A DNA stretch of 64,000 bases, taken from NCBI GenBank assembly GCA_041402005.1, contig JAWKTB010000007.1:1-64000 (forward strand), read 5' to 3'. The translations under genes and the position numbers were made by a program. Numbering within the stretch: position 1 is the first letter of the stretch; the number at the start of each line of letters is the position of its first letter. Positions 1-7,900 of this stretch are shown here, one piece after another. The stretch comes from JAJRXR01 sp041402005 (lineage in GTDB: Bacteria > Planctomycetota > Phycisphaerae > Phycisphaerales > UBA1924). The notes below the pieces were generated by a model. The model searched no databases. It was given only the letters and a program-made list of their open reading frames with translations, and had not been told where the DNA came from.

Positions 1-869
1 CCGCCGCCCGCGACGAGGGCGACGCCCACAAGCGGGAGCAGTGTCCTGCGGGCATGGGGTTGCGTGCGGCGGATGAGGCGCACGAGTGTCACACCCATGA
101 CGATGAGGGTGAGGACGCCCGCGGCGAGCCAGGCGCCCCTCGATCCGGTCGCGAGCACGCCGAACGCCGCCAGACTGGACCCGCCGAGCGCGAGCCATTG
201 CGTGCGTCCCCGCCCCATGAACGCCGAGGGCAGGTGCAGCCCGAGCGCGCCCGTCAGAATCGTCCCCCCGACGACCGGGTCCCACCAGACGGAGTTACGC
301 CCCTCCCACCGGTCCCAGGGCATCCAGGTCTGGTCGAGCGCCGTCCCGACGGCGTGCGCGATCTGGAGCACGTTGCCCACCGCGAACCCGATCGCGAGGG
401 CCGCGATCAGCCAGCGCCGATGCTCGAGAACGGGCCAGAGCATCATGCCGACCGAGAGCGCGCGCACCATCGCGAGCTCATCGAGCCCGTGCGCAACGTC
501 CGGCGTCCACAGGAGCGACGTCGCGGCCCAGGCGAGGTACCCCAGGCAGCAGATCGTCGCCGGCTGCTGAAAGAGCGAGATCAGCGAGCGCCACGTGTTG
601 GCAAGACGGATCAGCGAGTAAACCGCCAGGGGCGCGAACCCGATCTCGGCGGCCGTATTCGTCGTCGTCAGGCTGACCAGCGCGCCCAGCGCGAACAACG
701 TCTGCAGGCGGACGCCGATCTCGTCGCGCTCGTGCTGGTGGGCGAAGGCGTCGGCGAGGCGCCCGCGGTCGATCCAGGGCGCCCGGAAGACCCGCGGCGG
801 GCCTCCACCGGGCCCCGGGGCCGATTCTCCTGGTGTTTCGGGCCCTGGTTGGTATCGTGGTGTGGGCAT
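1..869 (-). CDS. O-antigen ligase family membrane protein (C-terminus beyond window)
   Basis: The reverse strand reads without a stop from an ATG at 869 to the window edge, so the C-terminal part is missing. About 60 polar residues are followed by several hydrophobic segments. A periplasmic-type stretch rich in Trp and Asp (MPWDRWEGRNSVWWDP) comes before the segment ATGSRGAWLAAGVLTLIVMG. That SRGAWL block inside a membrane helix is typical of the Wzy_C/WaaL O-antigen ligase and polymerase family, which join undecaprenyl-linked glycans to lipid A-core or to protein. It diverges from the gene at 1057. The assignment rests on this motif and the membrane pattern; polymerase versus ligase cannot be decided from a partial sequence. 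No clear ribosome site precedes the ATG. Confidence 0.72.
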   Translation of the reverse strand, partial: MPTPRYQPGPETPGESAPGPGGGPPRVFRAPWIDRGRLADAFAHQHERDEIGVRLQTLFALGALVSLTTTNTAAEIGFAPLAVYSLIRLANTWRSLISLFQQPATICCLGYLAWAATSLLWTPDVAHGLDELAMVRALSVGMMLWPVLEHRRWLIAALAIGFAVGNVLQIAHAVGTALDQTWMPWDRWEGRNSVWWDPVVGGTILTGALGLHLPSAFMGRGRTQWLALGGSSLAAFGVLATGSRGAWLAAGVLTLIVMGVTLVRLIRRTQPHARRTLLPLVGVALVAGG

Positions 870-1056
870 GGAGCCGGCGGCATGATCGGGGCGTCCCGCC
901 CCCCTGGCAACCGGCGTGTCACGCCCTGGGGAGCGATGGGGCCCGCGATCGAACCCGGGGACGCCGAACCCCGAACAATGTCGGGGGGAGAAGTGGGCGG
1001 CGGGAGAGGGCGTCGGCCCGAGGGGCCGATATGGGGGCTGGGCCCGGGAGCAAGCC

Positions 1057-2835
1057 ATGACCGACATCCGGCGCGTGCTCAAAGCCGCGGGCGCCCGACT
1101 CTTCCTGATCGACCTGCTCAAGACGCTGACGCTCACGCTGACGCTCGCGCTGTTCGCGCTGGTGCTGGTGCGGATCGCGCAGAAGCTGGCGCCCCTCGAG
1201 CTGTCGTGGACGTGGGTCGCGTCGATCGCCGGCGGGGCGGCCCTCGTCGTCGCGCTCGCCTGGAGTGCGATGCGCCGGGACAAGGACATCGACATCGCCC
1301 GCGAGGTGGACGAGCGGGCGGGCCTGCGCGAGTCGATCTCGACGGCCTTGTGCGTCGAGCGAGAGGAGGGCGCCTGGTCGCGCGTCGTCGTCGAGCAGGC
1401 GCAGGAGAAGGCCAAGCGCGTCAACGTCCGCGAAGCGATCCCCGTGACGACGCCCCGCCTGTGGCCGGCGGTGCTCGCGGGCGCCATCGCCCTCGCGTGC
1501 GTCTGGTGGCTGCCCAGCTACGACCTTGGCGGGCTGTTCGCACGCAAGGAGGCGAAGGAGGCCCAGCAGCGCGAGGTCCGCGAGGTCTTGGGCGAGGTCA
1601 AGTCGGGCCAGAAGCGTCTGGAGGACCTGCTCTCCGACACGTCGGTGAAGCTGACCGAGGACGAGGCGGACAAGGACCCGGGTGAGGGAGACCAGACCGA
1701 GGCGACCAAGGCCGAGGAGCTGCGCCGCGAGGCCATCAAGAAGCTGACGAACCTGTCGGACCGGATCAAGAAGGCGCAGGACTCGGGCGAGGCGCGCAAG
1801 ATGGAGGCGCTCAAGCAGGCGCTCAACAAGCTGCGCGAGCCGACCGACTCGCCCGCGACCGAGTTCTCGCGCCAGCTGGCCAAGGGCAACTTCAGCGAGG
1901 CGAAGCAGGAGCTCGAGAAGATGGCCGAGCAGCTCAGCGCCGACGAGCTGAGCGAGCCCGAGAAGAAGGCGCTCAAGCAGCAGCTCGACAGCCTGGCGCA
2001 GCAGATGCAGCAGCTCGCCGAGTCGCGCGAGGCTCTGGAGCAGCAGCTCCAGGACGCGGGGCTGACCAAGGAGCAGGCTCAGCAGGCGGCGCGTGACCCG
2101 TCGCAGCTCGAGCAGATGCTCCAGAACATGCCGGGCATCCCCTCGGACATGGCAGCCCAGATGCGTCAGATGGCCGACGCCCAGCAGAGCGCCAGTGAGT
2201 CGCTCCAGTCGATGTCGCAGTCGCTGCAGCAGATGGCCCAGAACATGTCGCAGGACCAGAGTGGCCAGCAGTCGCAGGACGCGCAGCAGGCGATGCAGTC
2301 CATGGCCGACCAGCTCTCGCAGATGGAGATGAGCCAGCAGGAGTCCGAGTCGTTCCAGGCCGCCATGAACGAGATCCAGGACCAGCTCGACAAGATGGGC
2401 CAGGGCGACAAGGGCGACAAGAGCGGCAACGGCAAGAGCCCGGGCGATGGCCAGGGCCAGTGGGACGAGGGCGACTCGCTCGCCAAGAACGACGGCTCGG
2501 GCGGGCCAGGCCAGGGCTGGGGCCCCAGCCCCGACGCCGAGGCGGTTGACTACATCCTCGACAAGCAGAAGGAAAAGGTCGAGAACCACGGCGGGCCGAC
2601 GATCGGGTCGACGCTCGTCTACGGCGACCAGATCCGGGGCGAGTCGGTGGCGCAGTTCGAGGCGGCGACCACCGCCGCCCGCGCCGAGGCCGCCGAGGCC
2701 ATCGAGACCAAGCGCATCCCCCGCGAGTACGAGAAGGCGATCCAGCATTACTTCGGGCGCCTCGAGGCTCGCGCCAAGGCGAAGCGGGCCGCGGAAGAGG
2801 CCGCGTCGAGCAACTCCTCCGAGGGTGGCGGCTGA
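1057..2835 (+). CDS. Membrane-anchored glutamine-rich coiled-coil protein (DUF4175-like N-terminus)
   Basis: 592 aa. Two membrane helices lie near residues 25-45 and 50-70 and a third near 135-152. Between them is a conserved-looking segment (DIAREVDERAGLRESIST) like that of DUF4175 proteins, which usually sit beside MoxR/BatA-type aerotolerance genes. From about residue 160 to 500 the chain is a long charged coiled coil that turns into Gln/Met/Ser-rich heptads (QQMQQLAES, SLQQMAQNMSQ), then a Gly/Asp-rich linker and a basic C-terminus. The start at 1057 is chosen because CCGGGAG lies seven bases upstream; the open frame continues further 5' but that part looks like noncoding sequence. The job is unknown; a cytoplasmic scaffold held to the membrane is an inference. 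Confidence 0.72.
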   Translation: MTDIRRVLKAAGARLFLIDLLKTLTLTLTLALFALVLVRIAQKLAPLELSWTWVASIAGGAALVVALAWSAMRRDKDIDIAREVDERAGLRESISTALCVEREEGAWSRVVVEQAQEKAKRVNVREAIPVTTPRLWPAVLAGAIALACVWWLPSYDLGGLFARKEAKEAQQREVREVLGEVKSGQKRLEDLLSDTSVKLTEDEADKDPGEGDQTEATKAEELRREAIKKLTNLSDRIKKAQDSGEARKMEALKQALNKLREPTDSPATEFSRQLAKGNFSEAKQELEKMAEQLSADELSEPEKKALKQQLDSLAQQMQQLAESREALEQQLQDAGLTKEQAQQAARDPSQLEQMLQNMPGIPSDMAAQMRQMADAQQSASESLQSMSQSLQQMAQNMSQDQSGQQSQDAQQAMQSMADQLSQMEMSQQESESFQAAMNEIQDQLDKMGQGDKGDKSGNGKSPGDGQGQWDEGDSLAKNDGSGGPGQGWGPSPDAEAVDYILDKQKEKVENHGGPTIGSTLVYGDQIRGESVAQFEAATTAARAEAAEAIETKRIPREYEKAIQHYFGRLEARAKAKRAAEEAASSNSSEGGG

Positions 2836-2842
2836 CCGCCCG

Positions 2843-2848
2843 TACCCT
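2843..2848 (+). promoter_or_regulatory. -10 hexamer TACCCT, leaderless start for the solute-binding protein
   Basis: TACCCT is followed by six bases (TCACGC) and the ATG at 2855, with no ribosome site. Confidence 0.45.
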
Positions 2849-2854
2849 TCACGC

Positions 2855-3907
2855 ATGACGAAACACGCTGCCGCGCTCCTCGGGCTGGTGTCGCTCGCGC
2901 TGCTCGCCTCGTGCGGACGCGATGACGCCTCGGGCGGGGGCGCGAAGGAAGTCGTCCTGTACTCCTCGGTCGACGACGTCCTCCTGCGCGAGGTCGTCGC
3001 GGTCTACGAGAAGGAGACGGGCGTCCGCGTCCTGGTCGTCGGCGACACCGAGGCGACCAAGACGACGGGCCTCGTCCAGCGGCTCATCGCCGAGAAGGGC
3101 AATCCCAGGGCCGATGTCTGGTGGTCGAGCGAGCCCTTCGGCTCGATCCTGCTCTCGAAAGAGGGCGTGCTCGCGCCCTACACGAGCCAGAGCGCCGAGT
3201 CGCACTTCGAGGATGGCTGGCCCAAGGAGCTGCGTGGCTCCAAGGGCGATTGGTACGCCTTCGCCCAGCGTGCCCGCGTGATCGCCTACAGCGAGGAGCG
3301 CGTCGAGACGCCGCCACGCACGCTCGCGCAGCTCGGTGAGCCCGAGTGGACCGGGAGGATCGGCATGGCCCGCCCCGAGTTCGGCACGACACGCGGGCAG
3401 ATGGGCGCCCTCCTCGACGCCTGGGGCGAAAAGGCGTACGACGTCTGGCTGCTCGGGCTCGAGTACCGCAAGGTCCGCCTGTACGACGGGAACTCCGCCG
3501 TCGTCCGCGCGATCGCCCAGGGCGAGATCGACGTCGGCCTCACCGACACCGACGACGTCTGGGCGGCACAGCGTCAGGGCTGGCGCGTCGCCCTCGCCTA
3601 CGAGTCGATCGACCCCGACGCGGGCCAGGGGCGCCTGCCCTCACTGGGCGCGATGGTCGTGCCCAACACCGTCGCCCTCGTCGCGGGGGGGCCGCATCCC
3701 GACCAGGGCAAGGCCCTGATTGACTTCCTGCTCAGCCCCCGCGTCGAGTCCCTGATCGCGGCGAGCGACTCGGGCAACATGCCCGTCATCCCGGGCGTCG
3801 CGAGCGACCCCGCGCACGAGATCGAGAATCCCTGGCGCCCGGACCTCGAGAAGGTGGCGGGGAGTGTCGCCGAGGCGGTCGAGCGCTTCGAGCAGCGAGT
3901 GGAATGA
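2855..3907 (+). CDS. Periplasmic iron(III)-type ABC solute-binding lipoprotein
   Basis: 350 aa. The N-terminus is a lipoprotein signal with lipobox LASC and the lipid-accepting Cys at residue 20. The mature part opens with VVLYSSVDDVLLREVV and contains RADVWWSSEPFG and YDGNSAVVRAIAQGEIDVGLTDTDD, which match the FbpA/FutA-like class of extracellular solute-binding proteins (two-lobed periplasmic fold, ferric iron or related ligands). The permease and ATPase that normally accompany it are not in the window. The start follows TACCCT by six bases with no ribosome site, so the mRNA is probably leaderless. The ligand is not proven by sequence; 2-aminoethylphosphonate or thiamine-type relatives remain possible. 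Confidence 0.85.
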   Translation: MTKHAAALLGLVSLALLASCGRDDASGGGAKEVVLYSSVDDVLLREVVAVYEKETGVRVLVVGDTEATKTTGLVQRLIAEKGNPRADVWWSSEPFGSILLSKEGVLAPYTSQSAESHFEDGWPKELRGSKGDWYAFAQRARVIAYSEERVETPPRTLAQLGEPEWTGRIGMARPEFGTTRGQMGALLDAWGEKAYDVWLLGLEYRKVRLYDGNSAVVRAIAQGEIDVGLTDTDDVWAAQRQGWRVALAYESIDPDAGQGRLPSLGAMVVPNTVALVAGGPHPDQGKALIDFLLSPRVESLIAASDSGNMPVIPGVASDPAHEIENPWRPDLEKVAGSVAEAVERFEQRVE

Positions 3908-3925
3908 GGGGGAGGGGGCGGCCCC

Positions 3926-3931
3926 TAGAAT
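3926..3931 (+). promoter_or_regulatory. -10 hexamer TAGAAT, leaderless start for the M20 amidohydrolase
   Basis: TAGAAT is followed by eight bases (CCCTTCCC) and the ATG at 3940, with no ribosome site. Confidence 0.5.
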
Positions 3932-3939
3932 CCCTTCCC

Positions 3940-5160
3940 ATGACGCCCATCGCGAGCCGTGAGACCGCCGAACGCCTCCGGGCGTTGATCGACGAGCGAC
4001 TTGCCTCGCTCGTCGCGATCCGACACGACCTGCACGCGCACCCGGAGCTGGGCTACGAGGAGCGCCGCACGTCGGGCGTCGTCGCCGCCGAGCTCGAGCG
4101 CCTCGGCATCGCGCACAAGACCGGGATGGCCGGCGGCACCGGGATCATCGCCCACCTGCCCGCGACGGGCGGGGGCGGCGCGCGCAGTGTCGCCCTCCGC
4201 GCCGACATGGACGCCCTGCCGATCCTTGAGAACACGGGCAAGCCCTACGCCTCGACGAACCCGGGCGTGATGCACGCGTGCGGGCACGACGGGCACACGA
4301 CGATGCTCCTCGGCGCCGCGGGCGTGCTCGCCGCCCTCGACGTGCGCCCCAACCCCGTCACCCTGATCTTCCAGCCTGCGGAAGAAGGGGGCGCCGGCGG
4401 CGCGCGCATGTGCGACGATGGCGCCCTGCTCGGCGAGGGCGCGGGCGGGCTCGGACCACCGGTCGAGCGAGCCTACGCCCTGCACGGCTGGCCCTCGCTC
4501 GAGATCGGCAAGGTCGGCACACGACCCGGGCCCCTGCTCGCCTCCACCGACGAGCTTGACGTCGTCATCAGGGGGCGCCAGTCGCACGCGGCGTACCCCC
4601 ACCAGGGCGCCGACCCAATCGTCGCCCTGTCGCACATCGTCGCCGCCCTCCAGACCGTTGCCAGCCGCAACGTCGCGCCCGTGGACTCGGTCGCGGTCAC
4701 GATCGGGAAGATCAGCGCCGGCACGGCTCGCAACGTGATCCCCGCCGAGGCGAGGCTGATCGGCACCCTGCGCACGATCCGCCCCGAGACGCGGGAGCTC
4801 GTGCGCACCCGGGTGGTCGAGATCATCGAGAAGACCGCCTCGGCCCTGGGCTGCCACACCGAGGTGACCTTGCACGATGGATACCCCGTCACGCGCAATG
4901 ACCCCCGCGAGACCGAGCGTCTCCTGGGTGTCGTCGCCGACGCCTTCGGCGATCAGGCCGGCCTCACACTGGAGCACCCCTCGATGGGCGGCGAGGACTT
5001 TTCGTTCTACGGCCAGCACGTCCCGGCCTGCTTCGCCTTCATCGGGGTCCGCCCCCGTGGGGTGACCCAGTGGCCCCAGCTCCACCAGCCCGAGTACGAC
5101 TTCAACGACGACGCGATCCCGATGGGTGTGGAGATCCTGTGCCGTCTGGCGCTGTCGTGA
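3940..5160 (+). CDS. M20 family amidohydrolase (hippurate / N-acyl-amino-acid hydrolase type)
   Basis: 406 aa, the usual family length. It is a two-zinc amidase of peptidase family M20D that splits N-acyl or N-aroyl amino acids. Visible metal and catalytic motifs are HACGHDGHTTM near residue 110, QPAEEGG near 148, ALHGWP near 180 and MGGEDFSFYGQH near the C-terminus. The inserted dimerisation domain begins around residue 200 (SHAAYPHQGADP). There is no signal peptide, so it is cytoplasmic. The gene begins 33 bases after the solute-binding protein. It has its own TAGAAT hexamer eight bases before the ATG and no ribosome site, suggesting separate leaderless transcription. An in-frame start at 3904 would add 12 unlikely residues and place the promoter inside the gene. 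Confidence 0.9.
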   Translation: MTPIASRETAERLRALIDERLASLVAIRHDLHAHPELGYEERRTSGVVAAELERLGIAHKTGMAGGTGIIAHLPATGGGGARSVALRADMDALPILENTGKPYASTNPGVMHACGHDGHTTMLLGAAGVLAALDVRPNPVTLIFQPAEEGGAGGARMCDDGALLGEGAGGLGPPVERAYALHGWPSLEIGKVGTRPGPLLASTDELDVVIRGRQSHAAYPHQGADPIVALSHIVAALQTVASRNVAPVDSVAVTIGKISAGTARNVIPAEARLIGTLRTIRPETRELVRTRVVEIIEKTASALGCHTEVTLHDGYPVTRNDPRETERLLGVVADAFGDQAGLTLEHPSMGGEDFSFYGQHVPACFAFIGVRPRGVTQWPQLHQPEYDFNDDAIPMGVEILCRLALS

Positions 5161-5163
5161 GGG

Positions 5164-5195
5164 CTGGGGGATTCCCCGACCCCAGGGCGTTTTTT
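5164..5195 (+). terminator. Rho-independent terminator after the M20 amidohydrolase
   Basis: CTGGGG (5164-5169) pairs with CCCCAG (5180-5185) across a ten-base loop and is followed by GGCG and six T residues. It lies three bases after the stop codon at 5160 and ends the solute-binding/amidohydrolase unit. Confidence 0.65.
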
Positions 5196-5291
5196 CCGGG
5201 CGAACGACTGGGGGGGATGTCGCGTAGGAGACGTCTATCCGGGATGGCAAGCGGCGCAAACGACGCGCCTCGGTGGACGGAGGAGGGCCCC

Positions 5292-5297
5292 TAAAGT
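5292..5297 (+). promoter_or_regulatory. Putative -10 hexamer TAAAGT before the small lipoprotein gene
   Basis: TAAAGT sits about 34 bases before the ATG at 5331. Transcription would begin near 5304 and give a short leader that carries the ribosome site GGGAGG. No convincing -35 hexamer is visible. Confidence 0.4.
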
Positions 5298-5330
5298 GCG
5301 TGGGTGTTTGGGGCCGACGGGAGGCGAACC

Positions 5331-5810
5331 ATGAAGCGGACATCAGCCGTCGTTGTGTGTGCGCTGCTTGCTGGGGCGATGTTCCTCGGCGGCTGCCGCG
5401 TTGAACGGACCCGGGGCCAGCGGAGCCGGGCCCGGGAGATCCAGGGCGTGCTCAACTCGGAGGCGGCCCGCCTGGCCGAGTCCGACACGATCTCGCGAGA
5501 GGACTTCGAGCGCCTGGTGGGTCAGTACAACGACCTGACGCTGGCGGTGATCCGCTCGGCGGAGGCCCGCCCGATCCGGGTGCAGGACGCCGAGGACGAG
5601 CTGAACCGCCTGGCGATCGAGGTCAAGGACCTCGAGGCGTTCAAGGAGCGCGAGGCGCGGGCCCAGAAGGACTTCGAGCGGAAGATGGACAAGGGGGAGC
5701 TGGCGCCCTGGAAGCAGTGGCGCGGGCGTCGCCTGGTCCGCGAACGCCGCAAGGCGATCATCGAGCAGGAGCAGAAGAAGGAGCAGGCGGCCGCCGAAGG
5801 CGACTCTTGA
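5331..5810 (+). CDS. Small charged lipoprotein of unknown function
   Basis: 159 aa. A lipoprotein signal ends in LGGC with the modified Cys at residue 22. The mature part is almost wholly charged alpha-helix with heptad character, ending in a Lys/Glu/Gln-rich tail (EQEQKKEQ). The start at 5331 is supported by GGGAGGCG seven bases upstream; the longer reading from 5304 has no ribosome site and would bury the signal peptide. Neighbours are an amidohydrolase upstream, separated by a terminator, and a strong terminator downstream, so it appears to be monocistronic. No known family was recognised. A periplasmic coiled-coil lipoprotein tied to the outer membrane is an inference from the signal and composition. 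Confidence 0.75.
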   Translation: MKRTSAVVVCALLAGAMFLGGCRVERTRGQRSRAREIQGVLNSEAARLAESDTISREDFERLVGQYNDLTLAVIRSAEARPIRVQDAEDELNRLAIEVKDLEAFKEREARAQKDFERKMDKGELAPWKQWRGRRLVRERRKAIIEQEQKKEQAAAEGDS

Positions 5811-5837
5811 GCCAGGCCTGACACGTGTGAATCGACG

Positions 5838-5869
5838 GCCGCGCCCGAGAGGGTGCGGCTGTTCTTTTT
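5838..5869 (+). terminator. Strong Rho-independent terminator
   Basis: GCCGCGCCC (5838-5846) pairs with GGGTGCGGC (5851-5859) over a GAGA loop, with one G-T pair, followed by TGTTCTTTTT. It ends the small lipoprotein gene and lies just before the 3' end of the oppositely oriented gene at 5877. Confidence 0.8.
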
Positions 5870-5876
5870 GCACCAC

Positions 5877-6350
5877 TCACACGATCGGGGCGTGGATCGT
5901 CGTCAGGCACTCGTCGGGCGCGACCTGCGTCGGGTTGTTGAGGTAGAGCTCGAACGAGGGGCGGTCGTACGCGGGCGTACGCCCGGACGCGGGGAGCCAC
6001 GTGTCGTAGAGCCACCCCCATGCGCCCGGCAGACCGTCGTACGCCCCCTTGACCAAGGCGACGGCGAACGGTCCGGGCGTCAGCTCGACGATCGTGACGC
6101 CGGCGTCCGGATCGCCCTCGAAGCCCGCGGGCGCCGTCACGCACGCCGCCGACCGCAACCGATCCACGGGCGTTTTGCGTGGGTGGTCGAACTGGACGAA
6201 GAGCATCTCGGCGCCCGGCCTGAACATGTCGTTGGCCGCCGCCCATGCGCCCAGACGCTGGAACACCTCGCCGACACCCATGAAGGATCCCTTGTGCATC
6301 ATCGCCGCCAGGCGGCGGGCGGGCTCGTTGCGGATCTCGACCTCGTGCAT
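5877..6350 (-). CDS. GyrI-like small-molecule-binding domain protein
   Basis: 157 aa. The chain MHEVEIRNEPARRLAAMMHKG and the later stretch GGWLYDTWLPASGR-like segment (here WGWLYDTWLPASGR) followed by PSFELYLNNP match the stand-alone GyrI/SbmC-like effector-binding domain, related to the ligand domains of Rob and BmrR. Such proteins bind hydrophobic small molecules or inhibit gyrase. No DNA-binding domain is present, and no signal peptide, so it is a cytoplasmic single-domain protein. The start at 6350 is fixed by GGAGG seven bases upstream; the longer frame to 6524 runs into uvrC. It diverges from uvrC. The precise ligand is unknown. Confidence 0.8.
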   Translation of the reverse strand: MHEVEIRNEPARRLAAMMHKGSFMGVGEVFQRLGAWAAANDMFRPGAEMLFVQFDHPRKTPVDRLRSAACVTAPAGFEGDPDAGVTIVELTPGPFAVALVKGAYDGLPGAWGWLYDTWLPASGRTPAYDRPSFELYLNNPTQVAPDECLTTIHAPIV

Positions 6351-6397
6351 CGGCGCCTCCTTCGCTCGCCATTGTGGGCCAGGCCCCGGCGTCCTGC

Positions 6398-7879
6398 ATG
6401 TGTGAAACCCCCAGAATCCCGGAGAGATACGATTCTTCATTGCCCGACGACCCGGACACCCCGATCCTCGACGAGGAGGGCTTCGAGCCCAGCGACGCGC
6501 CGCCACCCTGGGGGACCGAGACACGCGAGGAACGGCTGGGGCGTCTCTTGCGCACGGCCCGCGACCTGCCCCCCGTCCCCGGCGTCTACCTGATGAAGGA
6601 CGCCAAGGGCGTCGTGCTCTACGTCGGCAAGGCCGTCCGCCTGCCCGATCGCGTGTCCAGTTATTTCATCCCCTCGACGGACCTCGGCCCCAACAAATCG
6701 CGGATGCTCGACGAGGTGCACTCGTTCGACACGCTCCGGTGCGAGGGCGACTGGGAGGCCCTGCTCGTCGAGAACAGGCTGATCAAGGACATCAAGCCCC
6801 GATACAACTCGCTCGCGACCGACGACAAGAGCTTCCCCTACCTCGTCGTCACGTCGGGAGAGGACTACCCGCGCGTCTTCGTCACGCGCAACCCCACGGG
6901 CGTCCGTGCCGACGGCTCGGTGGACCTGATGGTGAAAAATGGCCGGATCTTTGGGCCGTTCGTTTCCAGCGCCGCCCTGCGCGAGGCCGTCCAGGTCCTG
7001 CAGCGGGTCTTCAAGTTCCGCACGTGCTCTCTCGACATCCAGTTCGGCGACCCGAAGAACCGGCGCTTCCGTCCCTGCCTGCTCGCCTCGATCGGGCGCT
7101 GCACCGCCCCCTGCAACGAGTCGATCAAGCCCGAGGCGTATCAGGCGGACATCAACCGCTTCGTCCGCTTCATCGGGTCCAAGCGATCGACGATGCTGCG
7201 GGAGATGCGGTCCGAGATGGAGGAGGCGTCGGCGTCGCTTGATTTCGAGCGGGCCGCGGCGGTCCGTGACCAGATCCGCGCCATCGAGAAGCTCGACGAG
7301 CGGGCCAGCCGGTCTGACCAGTGGCAGCCCGAGCAGGAGATCGGGTACGTCGATCCCCTCAAGGCGGTCCGCTCGCTGCAGCGAGTCCTCGGCATGGACC
7401 GGGCGATCCGGTGTGTCGAGGGGATCGACATCGCGCACCTGCAGGGGGGCGAGACGGTCGGCTCCAAGGTCTGCTTCATGGACGGGCGCCCGTTCCGCAA
7501 CGAGTACCGCCGATACCGGATCCGCGCGGTCGAGGGGGGCAACGACGACTACGCCTCGATCCGCGAGGTGGTCAGCCGTCGGTACCGCGAGGCGGGCGCG
7601 GGCGAGGAGCTGTACCCCGACGTGATCCTGATCGACGGCGGGCTGGGCCAGCTGCACGCGGCCCTCGAGGCGTTCGAGACGCTTGACGTCCAGCCCCCCA
7701 TGGTGATCAGCCTCGCGAAGAAGGAGGAGCTGATCTACGTGCAGGAGCGGTCCGAGCCGGTCAGGCTCGGGCGGAACAACCCGGCGCTGCGCCTGTGCCA
7801 GCAGGTGCGCGACGAGGCGCACCGCTTCGCGCAGCACTACCACCACGTGCTCCGCCGGAAGAAGACGATCGGCGAGTGA
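6398..7879 (+). CDS. uvrC: UvrABC excinuclease subunit C, short form without the C-terminal HhH domain
   Basis: 493 aa from the ATG at 6398. UvrC makes the 3' and 5' cuts beside a UvrB-bound DNA lesion. The GIY-YIG nuclease is clear near residues 60-90 (PGVYLMKD, LYVGKAVRLPDRVSSYF). A UVR coiled-coil follows (LDFERAAAVRDQIRAIEKL), and then the RNase H-like nuclease with VEGIDIAHLQGG, VILIDGGLGQL and the final DEAHRFAQHYHH. The usual UvrC of about 600 aa ends in a tandem helix-hairpin-helix; here the protein stops about 12 residues after DEAHRFA, so that DNA-binding domain is absent. Start choice is open: GTG at 6374, ATG at 6398, or TTG at 6440, the last standing six bases after TACGAT in the leaderless pattern seen elsewhere. 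Confidence 0.93.
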   Translation: MCETPRIPERYDSSLPDDPDTPILDEEGFEPSDAPPPWGTETREERLGRLLRTARDLPPVPGVYLMKDAKGVVLYVGKAVRLPDRVSSYFIPSTDLGPNKSRMLDEVHSFDTLRCEGDWEALLVENRLIKDIKPRYNSLATDDKSFPYLVVTSGEDYPRVFVTRNPTGVRADGSVDLMVKNGRIFGPFVSSAALREAVQVLQRVFKFRTCSLDIQFGDPKNRRFRPCLLASIGRCTAPCNESIKPEAYQADINRFVRFIGSKRSTMLREMRSEMEEASASLDFERAAAVRDQIRAIEKLDERASRSDQWQPEQEIGYVDPLKAVRSLQRVLGMDRAIRCVEGIDIAHLQGGETVGSKVCFMDGRPFRNEYRRYRIRAVEGGNDDYASIREVVSRRYREAGAGEELYPDVILIDGGLGQLHAALEAFETLDVQPPMVISLAKKEELIYVQERSEPVRLGRNNPALRLCQQVRDEAHRFAQHYHHVLRRKKTIGE

Positions 7880-7887
7880 CGCCGCCG

Positions 7888-7893
7888 TAGACT
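7888..7893 (+). promoter_or_regulatory. -10 hexamer TAGACT, leaderless start for the TPR-sulfotransferase
   Basis: TAGACT is seven bases upstream of the ATG at 7901 and no ribosome site is present, so the start codon would coincide with the transcription start. Confidence 0.5.
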
Positions 7894-7900
7894 TGCCCCC

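Noticed and set aside
54..1685. Plus-strand 543-codon frame at the left edge
   Set aside because: It is antisense to the O-antigen ligase and then out of frame with the coiled-coil gene.
919..2856. Long open frame (645 codons) on the minus strand opposite the coiled-coil protein
   Set aside because: It is Leu/Arg/Gly-rich with no domain and is the shadow of the biased codon use of the + strand gene.
3925..5343. Minus-strand frame of 472 codons opposite the amidohydrolase
   Set aside because: No motifs and His/Asp/Gly-rich composition typical of an antisense shadow in GC-rich DNA.
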